DNA from: Mycoplasmopsis bovirhinis
Lineage (GTDB): Bacteria; Bacillota_I; Bacilli_A; Mycoplasmatales; Metamycoplasmataceae
Length of the DNA: 64,000 nt
Direction of reading: 5' to 3'
NCBI RefSeq assembly: GCF_900660515.1
Contig: NZ_LR214972.1
Coordinates: 620,001-684,000 of the forward strand
The notes beneath the pieces were generated by a model. It saw only the letters and a list, made by a program, of their open reading frames with translations. It ran no database searches and was not told where the DNA came from. Within the stretch, counting starts at the first letter, position 1, and every line of letters begins with the position of its first letter. Below, piece by piece: positions 45,398 to 56,001 of the stretch. The position numbers were made by a program, and so were the translations under genes.

Positions 45398-46740
45398 TAT
45401 TCATCCTCCAAAATTTCTTCAATAGCATTTAAGGTATATTCTGGGATAAATTCAATATCATTAATTAAGAATTTAAGAAGCAAGAACACACCATCATCTT
45501 CCTTTGAAAAAGTAATTCTTTCTTTAGTTGTCAAGTTCTTTATAATAAATAAATCTGGGTATTTTAAATCAGTTGTAATAATATAATTAGCGTTATATTT
45601 ACTTGCTTTTTCTAATACTTTTTTAGACCTAACTAAGCTAAATTCTAAAATAGCTTGGAAGTTTGGTATTTGGCTTAAAGCAATGTAAAAAGGCATTAAA
45701 TTTTTAATATCTGATTCTTTATCTGTTGCAACTAAATAAAATTTTGTTGATTGATCTTGTGCCTTGAGTTTTTCAATTGATAAAAGTTTGTTATTATCAA
45801 AAAAGTCCATTAAACGTTCAACCCCTAAGGCAAAACCAACACTTGATAAAGCGGGGCCTCCTAATTCATTAATTAAATTAGAATATCTCCCACCTCCAAT
45901 AATAGCAGCTTGCGATTTATCAGAACGCGAAGTTGCAATAAATTCAAAAACTATTTCATCATAATAATCTAATCCTCTAACTAAATCTTCTGAAACTTTA
46001 TAATCTATATCTCATTCTTTTAAAGAACCACATAAATTTTTAAAATATCTTTTTGATTCATCAGATAAGTATTTTGAAATCTTTGGTGCTTTTTTAACAA
46101 AATCTAGTTGTGAATCAATTTTATCATCTAAAATACGTAACACATTACCTGTTTCAAGTCTTTCTTGTGAAATAGTTGAAAGCTGTGATTTATAAGGACT
46201 AAAATATTCTTTTAAAGCTTTTGAATATTTATCTCTTGTTTCTTTATCTCCAATTGTGTTAATTTTTAAAGTAAAATCATCATTAGCAAAAGCATTTAAA
46301 AGATTGTAGGCTAATAAAATAACTTCTAAATCTTTTAAATAATTTTTTTCTCCGACATGTTCAAAACCGATTTGGAAAAATTGGCGGTATCTTCCTTTTT
46401 GTGGTTGTTCGTAGCGAAACATTGGGCCAATATAAAAAAATTTTTGATTTGGTAAAGTATGTCACTTATTTTCTACATAAGCTCTTACAAAACTTGCTGT
46501 TCCTTCTGGTCTTAAGACAATGTTTCTATTTCCTTTATCTGTGAATTGAAACATCTCTTTGCGAACTATATCTGAATCTCCAACACTTCTTGAAAATACC
46601 TCTAAATTCTCAATAATAGGAGTATCTATTTCCTGGTAAGCTAGTTGGGAAGCCAAAAATCGAGTAGCTTGAAAAATATGATTTCGAACCTGAGTTTTTT
46701 CAGGAGAATAGTCGATAGTTCCTTTAATTTTATTTATCAT
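45397..46740 (-). CDS. hisS: Histidyl-tRNA synthetase
   Basis: 447 residues, continuous with TGA as Trp. Class II motifs: IDTPIIENLEVFSRSVG, LRPEGTASFVRAY, FRYEQPQKGRYRQFFQIGFE, and the C-terminal anticodon domain. Ribosome site AAGGAG before the ATG. Pairs with aspS, as in many Firmicutes and mollicutes. Confidence 0.96.
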
Positions 46741-46825
46741 AAAAACTCCTTATAAATATATTTATTATTATAATTATAACCGATTGAAAAAAAACCAAAA
46801 AACAATCAATAATAATTATTTTTTG

Positions 46826-46834
46826 TGCTAAAAT
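46826..46834 (+). promoter_or_regulatory. Extended -10 of the infC operon
   Basis: TGCTAAAAT, with the transcript start expected near 46841, leaving a leader of about 150 bases before infC. Confidence 0.6.
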
Positions 46835-46840
46835 AGATAA

Positions 46841-46988
46841 GCAATATAATTTAATTGCAGAAAGTAGAATCAACTTCTCACCTGATAGCCCTATAGCTTT
46901 GGGTTTAGCTACAATTAAATGCATCATATTAGATGCTTTTTTGGTAGGTAGAGGGCGATTACTTTAAACTTATTTTTAAGGAGAAATT
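46841..46988 (+). promoter_or_regulatory. infC-rpmI-rplT leader with attenuator (L20-leader-like)
   Basis: The leader contains AGAATCAACTTCTCACC and AGCCCTATAGCTTTGGGT, which look like the L20-leader family, then GCATC-ATATTA-GATGC followed by T6 (46921-46942), an intrinsic terminator before the gene, and GTAGGTAGAGGGCGATTAC. In Firmicutes, ribosomal protein L20 binds such a leader and causes termination. Terminator and layout are seen; L20 control is inferred. Confidence 0.75.
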
Positions 46989-47618
46989 ATTAATCATTCA
47001 GATAAAAGAAAAAAGCCTGCTTCAGAGCATTTTGTAAATAACGATATCCCATACCCAAAGGTATTTGTCATAAATTCTGATGGAGAAAAAATTGGAGTTA
47101 GAACAAAAAGTGAAGCTTTGGACTTGGCAATTAGTCAAAAAATGGACTTAGTTTTAATTAGTGTTGATCCTAAACCTATCGTAAGAATTTTAGATTACGG
47201 AAAATTTAAATACGATCGCAAGAAAAAACAAAAAGAAATCAAAGAAAAACAAACGAATATCCAAAATCGAGAAATTCGTTTAACACCAATGATTGGTGAA
47301 AATGATTTACTAACTAAAAGTAGAAAAGCTCGTGACTTTTTACTGCAAGGCGACCGTATTAAAGTATCTGTAAAACTAAGAGGACGTGAGATCGGAAGAA
47401 AAGATCTTGGTTTAACAGTCTTAGAACGTTTTTTTGAAAGTGTTGAAAATGTTGCTGAAAAAACTACTGAACCTAAATTAGTTAATGACCGTTTTTTAGA
47501 CATGAATCTCCAACCTAATAAAAATAAAATCGCTAAATACTTAAAAGAAAAGAATCAAAATGCACAGAATGCACAAGATTCTTCACGAGGAGAACAAAAT
47601 GCCAAAAATGAAAACTAA
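46989..47618 (+). CDS. infC: Translation initiation factor IF-3 (non-AUG start)
   Basis: 209 residues if it starts at the ATT at 46989, five bases after AAGGAG. No ATG or GTG lies in frame between that site and the conserved domain (ATT-ATT-AAT). IF-3 domains: N-terminal [20 protein letters not shown], basic linker [16 protein letters not shown]-terminal [12 protein letters not shown] and [14 protein letters not shown]-3 itself rejects AUU starts, so an AUU start gives feedback control, as in E. coli. It overlaps rpmI by 20 bases. Confidence 0.9.
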   Translation: MNHSDKRKKPASEHFVNNDIPYPKVFVINSDGEKIGVRTKSEALDLAISQKMDLVLISVDPKPIVRILDYGKFKYDRKKKQKEIKEKQTNIQNREIRLTPMIGENDLLTKSRKARDFLLQGDRIKVSVKLRGREIGRKDLGLTVLERFFESVENVAEKTTEPKLVNDRFLDMNLQPNKNKIAKYLKEKNQNAQNAQDSSRGEQNAKNEN

Positions 47619-47787
47619 GAGTGCTTTAAAGAAACGTATTAAAGTTACTGGAACTGGTAAAGTTTTAAGAGAACAAGCTTACCGTTCACACTTAGCACAA
47701 AATAAATCAACTAAACAAAAACGTCATGCCCGTAAATCTGTATTAATGTCAAAAAGTGACTTCAAGAGATTTAAAGCTTTAATATAA
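47599..47787 (+). CDS. rpmI: 50S ribosomal protein L35
   Basis: 62 residues, very basic ([13 protein letters not shown]). The ATG at 47599 has GAGGAGA at the right distance; the longer upstream frame is a reading into infC and is not used. It is translationally coupled to infC. Confidence 0.95.
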   Translation: MPKMKTKSALKKRIKVTGTGKVLREQAYRSHLAQNKSTKQKRHARKSVLMSKSDFKRFKALI

Positions 47788-47844
47788 TCTTGCTACACTT
47801 TGTTTCAAGATATTTAGATTAATTATATAGAAAGGAAATATACT

Positions 47845-48195
47845 ATGGCAAGAGTTAAAGGCGGAACAGTTACAAGAGCTAGACGTAAAAAATGACTAAA
47901 ATTAGCAAAAGGATACTTTGGACATAAATCAATCGGATACAAAGTAGCAAAACAAGCAGTTGTTAAATCATGAACTTATGCATTTAGAGACCGTAAACAA
48001 GTTAAAAGAAACTTCCGTAAATTATGAATTGCTCGTATTAATGCAGCTACAAGAGCTGAAGGACTTAGTTATTCAAAATTTATTAACGGACTTAAAAAAT
48101 CTAACATTTTAGTAAACAGAAAAATGTTATCTGAATTAGCAATTCATGAACCAAAAACTTTCTCAATGTTAGTTGAATTAGCAAAGAACGCTTAA
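47845..48195 (+). CDS. rplT: 50S ribosomal protein L20
   Basis: 116 residues, with three TGA Trp codons. N-terminal basic tail [16 protein letters not shown], then [20 protein letters not shown]. It binds 23S rRNA early in 50S assembly and is the likely repressor that reads the leader at 46841-46988. Ribosome site AAAGGAAA. Confidence 0.96.
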
Positions 48196-48206
48196 TTTGA
48201 AATAAT

Positions 48207-48239
48207 AAAACCACTGAAATTTTAAATTTCAGTGGTTTT
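48207..48239. terminator. Bidirectional terminator between rplT and whiA
   Basis: Perfect 15-base arms AAAACCACTGAAATT / AATTTCAGTGGTTTT around a 3-base loop, with T-runs on both strands. It overlaps the last codons of whiA. Confidence 0.85.
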
Positions 48240-49103
48240 CTTTTTATTATTTTTATTTGTTAAAACTACTTTATCTAGTTTTCTAAATCAATGGTTTGCC
48301 CCACTTTTAGTAATTGTATTATTGCTTTGGTTTTGTTGCAAGAAGACTAGTTCATTCAAAGAGAGTCAAGGGTTTTCAGTTTTAAGTCTAAAAAACATTA
48401 GTTGGTCATTAGTAAAATGATCTAGCAAGTTATTTTCGAAAACATAGTTAATATTTTCAATATGTTTTATAGAACTATTAGCTATTTTTTGTAGGTTAGA
48501 AAAATCAATGTTATTTGTACGATTTAAAACATTATCTTTATCACGAACTATTTTTAAATCTTGAAGTTTAAACCAAGCTTTTTTGGCACCAATAGCTGAT
48601 AGAAAATCTAAGAGTTCATCAATTTTTTTAATATACAAAATATATCTATTACGTTTCTTAATCAAATGAAAGCTAAAATTATATTTATTTAATTTATTTT
48701 GAATTAATTTACTATTTTCTAAGGTTAAGGTGGATATTTCTAAATGGTATGAAGTAGTGTTAAGATCAGAAATATTCCCTGAACCAAGGAAAATGCCTGC
48801 AAAAAAAGAAGTTAAATATTTATCATTGTCAAAAATATTACTTCAATCAAAATTATCTTTGTCTAAAATAATTTTGTGTTTTCATTCTGATTTAGTTGTA
48901 TATTTAAAATTATTTTTCGCTAATTTATTAATTATTTTATCTTTAATATAAGTATTTTTAATCACTAGTGTATCTTGCTTGTTTGTAAGATTAGAATTAG
49001 CAAAAAACATACCTTTTAAAAGGTAATAATCTTCAAGTCTTTTTTTTGAGTTAATTAAAATTTCTTTTTTGATTTTAGATGTAAATGAGACTTTAGTTTT
49101 CAT
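48222..49103 (-). CDS. whiA: WhiA family DNA-binding protein
   Basis: 293 residues, continuous with TGA as Trp. N-terminal LAGLIDADG-like region (AGIFLGSGNISD) and a C-terminal helix-turn-helix with NPWLSLNEL and KSGANHWFRKLDK. In Bacillus WhiA affects cell division and gene control. The mycoplasma target is unknown. Confidence 0.85.
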
Positions 49104-49289
49104 AATTTTACCTATTTTAAAACATAACAGCTTATTATAGCATAAAGATTATTATTTGGGTATTTTAGTCTTATATTTTTCTGATATATAGCTTAAGAAA
49201 GTATCAAGAAAAATACCTAACACACAAGTAGGCGTTTAAATAAATAACAATTTTGAAAAGTAAAAAAGTATTGATGTAATAATAATTTA

Positions 49290-49315
49290 AAAACCTAGGG
49301 TAATTCCTAGGTTTT
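49290..49315 (-). terminator. Terminator of pyk
   Basis: AAAACCTAGG / CCTAGGTTTT, perfect 10-base arms with a 6-base loop, right after pyk; A-rich flank gives the T-run on the minus strand. Confidence 0.8.
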
Positions 49316-49327
49316 ATACAAATTGAA

Positions 49328-50761
49328 TTAAGCAACAATTTTTTCAGTAAATTTATCGTTTTCAACAACAATATATTTATCACCTTGTTGAATTCCATAT
49401 GGTCTTAAAGCTTCAACACCTTTACATGTACTTTCTTTAATTAATGGGAATAATTTTTTTGATTCAACTGAAACAAAAACACCTGAGTAAGCACCAAAAC
49501 CACCTAATAGTTTTTCATCATTTAAAATACCAATTGTTAAGGTATTAGGGCGGAATTTAGCAACATGTTTTAATAATTCACCAGTTCTTGAAAGAACTAC
49601 GACATATTTGTATTCACCTGATTTAACTTTTTTGGCAATTTGGTATGCAATTCTAGTACGTTTGTCACTTTGGTCCGAATTTTGTCAAACACTTTCAAGT
49701 TGTCTTTCATAGTAATTTCTTGAGTAAAATTCTTTTTCAGCACGTCTTGAGATAGCTGTCATAGTTTTTACTGCTTCAAGTGGAAATGAACCGTTTGCGC
49801 TTTCTCCTGAAAGCATAGTTGAGTCAGCTCCTAATTCTACAGCATAATATACGTCAGTAACTTCAGCTCTAGTTGGGTGAGGTGAATTTTCCATTGAGTC
49901 TAACATTTGGGTTGCTACAATAACCATTTTACCTGCTTCACGACATTTTCTGATCATTTTCTTTTGATAGTAAGGTACATCATAGTAAGGGATTTCAAGA
50001 CCTAAATCACCACGAGCAACCATAATTCCATCAGAAGCTTCAATAATTTCATCAATATTTGTACATCCTAAGTGTGATTCAATTTTTGAAATAATTTGTA
50101 CATGGCTTCCGCCGTTTTCGTTTAACAATTGTCTTAATTCATTAACATTTTTAGCTGAGTTAACAAATGAAGCAGCAACATAGTTAATTCCTTCTTTGAT
50201 ACCAAATTTAATATCATTAATGTCTTTTTCAGCTAAGAAAGGTAATGAGAAGTCAACACCTGGTAAATTAACACGTTTGTTGGTTTTTAATTTGTGAGTA
50301 TTTTCTGCTCTAACTTTTACATATCCTTGACCAACTTCGGTAACAACAGTTGAAAGTTTACCATCATCAATTAAAACTTGGTTTCCAACTTCAAGGTCTT
50401 GAGCCATATCATAAGCAACACTAATTTCACTTGAAGTACCTTCTAAGTTTTGGTATTTTTCAGCTGTAGTATGAATTAATAAATATTTTCCAGCTTCGAC
50501 AACTTGTCCACCGTCTTTCATTTTACCAATTCTAATTTCTGGACCTTTAGTGTCTAACATTAAAGACACAGGAATTTGTAAGTCCTTACTTACTTGTTTT
50601 GCAAGTCTGAACTTGTTAGCTTGCTCTTCATGAGAACCATGGCTAAAGTTAGCTCTAATAGTTGTTACACCATTTTCAACTAATGAACGTAATGTTTCAT
50701 AGTTATCACTTGATGGACCAATGGTTGCCACAAGTTTTGTTCTTTTATCTGTGATTTTCAT
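49328..50761 (-). CDS. pyk: Pyruvate kinase
   Basis: 477 residues with a TGA Trp at 49685. Motifs: [66 protein letters not shown] and [11 protein letters not shown]. The C-terminal allosteric domain is present. It makes ATP from PEP, a main ATP source in fermenting mycoplasmas. Single gene with its own terminator. Confidence 0.96.
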
Positions 50762-50863
50762 TTTAATAAAACTCCATATTCTAATTTAATTTGATTTATT
50801 TGATCCTTTAAATTTTAACAAAAAAAACCAAATTTTAAATTTAATTATAATAATAGTTTTTTA

Positions 50864-50869
50864 TATAAT
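50864..50869 (+). promoter_or_regulatory. -10 box of parE, predicted leaderless start
   Basis: TATAAT ends nine bases before the parE ATG, with no ribosome-binding sequence between, as at uvrB. Confidence 0.45.
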
Positions 50870-50878
50870 AATTTAACT

Positions 50879-52807
50879 ATGGAAAATAGATACACAGCAG
50901 AGAATATAAAACAACTCAAAGGATTAGAGGCAGTTCGCAAAAGACCTGGAATGTACATTGGTTCAACTGATGTTTATGGCTTGCATCATTTGCTTTGAGA
51001 AATTGTTGATAATGCAATTGATGAAGCTTTAGCCGGTTATGCTGACAAAGTTACTGTAAAACTAAGAAAAGATGGCTCAGTTTTAGTTTCTGACAACGGA
51101 AGAGGAATTCCTGTTGACAAAGCAAAAAACGAAACAAAAACAGCAGTAGAAATAGTTTTTACTGAGTTACATGCAGGAGGTAAGTTTGACTCAAATACTT
51201 ATAAAGTTTCTGGGGGATTGCATGGTGTTGGTTCAAGTGTCACTAATGCTTTTTCAACAAAATTAATTGTTACTGTTGCAAGGGACAGTCAGCTTTATTA
51301 TACTGAGTTTTGCCGTGATAAAATTATTCAAAGAACTAAAATTATTGGAAAAACAAAAGAAAAAGGAACAACCGTTGAATTTTGGCCTGAATATGAAATA
51401 TTTAAGAAATCCAAATTTAGTTTTGAACGAATTGCTGAAAGGTTACAAGAAAGTGCTTTTTTAATTTCTGGCTTAGAAATTAAATTATTTGATGAAATTA
51501 ATAATTTAGAACAAAGTTTCAAATATCGCAATGGACTTGCAATGTTCTTAGAATTTTTAAATAATACCAAAACTCAAGTCACAGCACCAATTTCACATAA
51601 AGAATTAAAACGTAATATTGAAGTTCATTTTTCTTTTCAATGAAATGATACATATAATGAAGGATTAATTTTAAGTTTTGTTAATAATATTAAAACTAAA
51701 GATGGTGGAACACATGTTCTAGGGATTAAATCAGCTTTTAATAAAATCTTCAATGACTATGCGCACAAAGAAGGTTATTTAAAAGCAAATAATAGCTTTG
51801 ATATCACTGATATCATGGAGGGTTTAACTTGCATAATATCAGTGAAAATTCCTGAAACTATGCTTGAGTTTGTAAGCCAAACAAAAGACAAACTTGGAAC
51901 ACCAGAAGCTAAAAGTGCTGTTGATGAGGTTGTAAGCTCATTTTTAGAAATGTGGCTGAGTCAAAACAAAAACTTAGCTAAATTAGTTTTAGATAAAATT
52001 AAGAAAACGTATGAAGTTAGGATTGAAACTAAAAAAAGACGCGAAGAAGCAAGAACTTCCAAGAAAACTTTATCTGGTAAAAAAATCATTAGTGATAAAT
52101 TAACTCCAGCAAGCTCAAAAAAAGCACTAGAACGAGAGTTATTCTTAGTTGAAGGTGATTCAGCCGGAGGCTCAGCAAAAAGTGGCAGAGACCGTAATTT
52201 TCAGGCTATTTTACCCTTACGTGGAAAAGTTATTAATGCAGAAAAAACTTCATTAATAGATTTATTGAAAAATGAAGAAATAGTTACAATTATTAATGCA
52301 ATTGGGGCCGGAATAAGTAAAAACTTTGATTTAAGTAAATCAGAATATGGCAAAATTATTATTATGACTGATGCTGATACTGATGGAGCACACATTCAAT
52401 GTTTATTATTAACATTCTTTTATCGTTACATGAAACCTTTAATTGAAAATGGACAAGTTTATATTGCTATTCCGCCTTTATATAAGATAACAAATAAAGC
52501 AAGCAAAAAAAGCCAATATTTATGAGACGAGCAAGAACTCAGAGATATCTTAGAAACTAAGGGAACAAATTTTGAAATACAACGTTATAAAGGGCTTGGA
52601 GAAATGAATGCAGATCAACTTTGAGAAACTACAATGGATCCGAAAAAACGCACATTAATAAGAGCAACAATTAACGATGCATATTTAGCTGAAAGACGTA
52701 TTAGCACCTTAATGGGTAATGATTCTTCAAAACGAAAAGATTGAATTGATAGCAATGTTTTATTTGATGATTATGATGATTATTTAGAAAAATTCGCCAA
52801 AATATAA
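50879..52807 (+). CDS. parE: DNA topoisomerase IV subunit B
   Basis: 642 residues, continuous with TGA as Trp. GHKL ATPase N-domain with [19 protein letters not shown] and [15 protein letters not shown] region [19 protein letters not shown] and [26 protein letters not shown] before the TOPRIM favours ParE over GyrB. parC is not next to it: the next gene is prs on the other strand. The N-terminus starts directly at [13 protein letters not shown], and no Shine-Dalgarno is visible. Confidence 0.88.
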
Positions 52808-52827
52808 AATAAAAGCACTTTGAAAAC

Positions 52828-52883
52828 ATAGTTAACCCCCTAAGTTAGAGCAAATTATTTGCTAAACTTAGGGGGTTAACTAT
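52828..52883. terminator. Palindromic terminator after parE
   Basis: Arms ATAGTTAACCCCCTAAGTT and its complement around about 15 bases. Very similar in sequence, not just shape, to the palindrome at 3556-3602. The following 180 bases to prs show no gene. Confidence 0.75.
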
Positions 52884-53063
52884 AATTTGCCATGATGTTA
52901 TAATTGATTAAAATGTTAATTTTTTCGTCTATGTTTATTTATTATAATTTATATATTAATATTTTTCTAGATTTTAATTGTTGATCAAGTAAGTATTTTA
53001 TAAAAAAATATTTGGAATATTTCCCCAAATATTTAGTTTTTATTTACTTTTATCTAAAAATAA

Positions 53064-54053
53064 CTAACATTTTTCTTTAGTACAAAGCGAAATTTCTTTT
53101 CGAAAATCTTTATAAACTGATGAAATACTTGATTTAGTTAACGATGCATTAATTACACGTGCTAAAAAAGGACCAAGTGAGACAACATTAAGTTTTTTAT
53201 ATTTATTTGCTCATGAGCTATTATCAATACTGTTAGTGATAATTACTCTATCAACATCCGGGTGATTTTCAAAAACTTCAAAACCTTTGGTAAAAATACC
53301 GTGTGATGCTGCCACAATAATTTTTTTAGCTCCTTTTTGTTTTAAAGTTTCAACAGCTTTTAAGATTGTGCCACCTGTATCAATAATATCATCAATTATA
53401 ACAGCATTTTGATTTTCAATATTACCTAAAATACCCATAACTTCTGTTTTATTTACCTCAGTTCTACGCTTATCAATAATACAGATTTGAACAGTGTCAG
53501 CAATTAATTCGGCTAATGTTCTGGCTCTTACTGTTCCTCCATGATCAGGTGAAACAACAGTGAACTTTTCACCTGTTTGTTTTAGAGCATAAGCAATTGG
53601 GTATTGGCCTTTTAATTCATCAACAGGGATATCAAAAAATCCTTGAATTGATGGGTTATGTAAATCTACACAAGTTATTTTTGTTACACCAGCTTTTTGT
53701 AATAAATCAGCAACTAATTTAGCGCCAATTGGTTGTCTCCCGCTAGCTTTTCGATCTTGGCGTGCATACCCATAATAACTTAAAATAACATTGATGCTGC
53801 GAGCGCTACCGCGTTTTAAGGAATCAACAAATAATAATAATTCCATAATATTATCATTTACTGGTCTTGAGGCACTAGCAATTAAAAAGACATCCTTGTC
53901 TCTAACAGTATGTTCAGAGACAAGCATTACTTCTCCATCAGCATAAACGGTACGTTCGATTTTAGAAACTGGTATATTTAAAAGATTCGAAATCTCACTA
54001 GCTAACTTTAGGGAATTAAGCATTCCGAATAATACTACATTTTCTTTATCCAT
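53064..54053 (-). CDS. prs: Ribose-phosphate pyrophosphokinase
   Basis: 329 residues; the TGA near 53211 is Trp, and the true stop is TAG at 53064. Motifs: SYYGYARQDRKASGRQPIGA, VDLHNPSIQGFFDIPVD, VSPDHGGTVRARTLA and the PRPP loop AVIIDDIIDTGGTI. It makes PRPP for nucleotide salvage (including Apt in this window). Confidence 0.96.
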
Positions 54054-54122
54054 TATTTCCTTACTAATAATATTTTATATTATTTTTAATAATAACTAAA
54101 TAATAAGTATTTTATTAGTAGA

Positions 54123-54154
54123 AAACAAACATCCAAATTATGGATGTTTGTTTT
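54123..54154 (-). terminator. Terminator of the hsdS locus
   Basis: AAACAAACATCC / GGATGTTTGTTTT hairpin, 7-base loop, overlapping the last bases of the third hsdS module. Confidence 0.8.
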
Positions 54155-54751
54155 AACTTACCTTATTAAAACTTAAAAGTTTGTTTCGATAATATTCATA
54201 TTGTTTTTGCCGAAAGTTTATTTCAGCTGGCAGACCTTGAGTTAGGTTGTTTGTGTAGGTTGAAAAATTATCTAAGATTGCAACTATTTGGTTTTGGAGT
54301 GATAGAGGTGGGATAGGGATAATAATATCCTCTAAATCCTTTTTATTTAGTGCTGGTATACTTCCTTCACTTACCAATGTTTCTCTAATTTTTTGTTGAG
54401 TATTTTTTAGGTAATAATATAGAAATTTAGTTAATATTTCATTATCATCCTTGCTTCTTAAAGCGTAGCATAATCCACCAGCCCAAAAGTCTTGATCCAT
54501 ATATTGCACAAAACTAGCATTTTCACCTCTTGAAGCAATTGTTATTGCATCACCGTTGTTATTAAATTTGTAATAATATCCATAAATAGATGTACCAGAG
54601 TTTATAACAGGGTATTTTCCATTTGGTATTAAATCAGTAGTTTTTAATGTAGCTTTAGGCAAATTATTAATTAATTCTCCAAGTTTCTTATATTTAACCC
54701 CATACCCATAACTCATTAAATCCAAACCAAAGACATATTCAAGTAATTTAT
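54153..54751 (-). CDS. Third type I specificity module, now out of frame
   Basis: An open frame (GYGVKYKKLGELINN to RNKLLSFNKVS) with one target-recognition domain and one conserved helical region (LQNQIVAILDN, then RQKQYEYYRNKLLSF). It has no good start of its own: the only candidates are a TTG at 54725 and an internal ATG. It lies in the -1 frame relative to the upstream gene; losing one GA unit (9 copies) or gaining two (12 copies) would fuse it to that gene. Expected present state: silent or poorly expressed. Confidence 0.75.
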
Positions 54752-55909
54752 TTAATCCAGAATTATCGTCTCTCTCTCTCTCTCTCTCTTAATATCATCT
54801 ATATTAAATGATAATAAGAGATTACGATAATATTCATATTGTTTTTGTCTTAATTGTATTTCAGAAGGAAGGCCAATTTTGAGATCTTTACAGATCTTTT
54901 CAAAATTGTCTAAAACTTCCGCAATTCTGTCTTGTACTGGAAGGGGAGGGATGGGTAAAAGTATTTTAGCCATAACATTGCTCATAAGCTTTGCATTAAC
55001 AGAACTATGATTAACATGATCTTTAGTTCGAATAGATAATGCATAATATAAATATTTAATATTATTATTTGTTTTAGGTGTTAATAACCCACACACATTA
55101 GTTATATTAAACTTTTCATTTCTATAAAACACTGTGCCAGCATATCCATCTGTTGTTCAAGTTAAATATTCTCCATCATATTGATAAGTATTAATTTTAC
55201 CTATTTCACCATTGTTTAATGTTGAAGATGAATAAACGGGGTATGGTCCTTTGTTTTCCATCATATAAATTTTTGACATAGTTTTTCCACGGCTGACATT
55301 AAATAACTCATCTACTCTTTTATATTCTATTTTATCTTTTTGATCATCAAAAGATAAAAGTTTATCCCTATAATACTCATATTGCTTAATTCTGTCCTTA
55401 AGCTCTGTTGTAAGCTCTGTTGTAAGCTCTGTGAAATTGTCAAGAATTTTGACAATTTCGTCTTGGATCGCGCGGGGTGGGAGTGGGATAGTTATTTGAG
55501 CCATAACATTACTGATAAGCTTTGCATTACCCATTCCTATATTTACATGTTCTTTTGTATGAATAGATAATGCATAATATAAATATTTAATATTATTATT
55601 TGTTTTAGGTGTTAATAATCCACAAACATTGGTTACATTAAATTTTCCATTACGATAAAATACAGTACCAGCATATGCTCCATCTGTTGTTCATGATAAA
55701 TATTCTCCATCATAATTATATGTCTCAATTTTTCCTAGTTCACCATTATTCTCAGTTTGAGATGAATATACTGGGTAAGGACCTGGATTATCATTAATAT
55801 ATTTTTTTGATATTACTATTCCCCTGCTTAAAGTAAACAACTCAGCAACTTTTTTATACTCAACCCCATCAGGACATAATTCTTTAATTAAAACCTCTAT
55901 TTTGTTCAT
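54752..55909 (-). CDS. hsdS: Type I restriction-modification specificity subunit (phase-variable)
   Basis: 385 residues. Two nearly identical modules, each a target-recognition domain (from VAELFTLSRGIVISK and VDELFNVSRGKTMSK) plus a helical conserved region (RAIQDEIVKILDNF and LPVQDRIAEVLDNF, then KQYEYYR). It is complete as a normal two-domain HsdS. The C-terminus is formed by the (GA)10 tract: RERERE then TIILD and a stop. With 9 or 12 GA units it would continue into the third module (about 584 residues); with 11 it would stop at once. hsdM and hsdR are not in this window. Confidence 0.85.
54769..54788. repeat. (TC)10/(GA)10 simple sequence repeat in hsdS
   Basis: Ten perfect dinucleotide units coding RERERE. 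At 10 units the frame ends in TIILD-stop, at 11 in R-stop, and at 9 or 12 it enters the third specificity module. This is a standard slipped-strand switch. Confidence 0.95.
55401..55432. repeat. 12-bp in-frame tandem repeat in the hsdS spacer helix
   Basis: Unit AGCTCTGTTGTA occurs twice perfectly, with a third partial copy, coding the repeated tetrapeptide TTEL. It lies in the first conserved helical region. In EcoR124I/II, copy number of a TAEL repeat at the matching place sets the spacer length in the DNA target; the same may hold here. Confidence 0.9.
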
Positions 55910-56001
55910 AATACCCCTTAATAAATTATTTAATATTATAACAGGGTTTTAAATAAAGAAAAACAAGGCAAAGGTAATTTGCATTGTTTTAGCCTTCTTT
56001 T

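Noticed and set aside
46730-46927. 65-aa minus-strand frame over the infC leader
   Set aside because: It overlies the attenuator leader and the hisS upstream region, has no ribosome site and a low-complexity hydrophobic sequence.
50879-52807. gyrB
   Set aside because: The TOPRIM-preceding segment [12 protein letters not shown] fits ParE better than GyrB (which has LPGKLADC-like sequence).
54769-54788. (TC)10 tract as a sequencing error that breaks hsdS
   Set aside because: A length error is possible, but the frame logic (9 or 12 fuse, 10 and 11 stop) and a complete two-module product make a biological switch more likely. Read data would decide.
55401-55432. CRISPR-like repeat
   Set aside because: Only two and a partial 12-bp units, inside a coding frame and encoding TTEL; no spacers. 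No CRISPR array was seen anywhere in the window.
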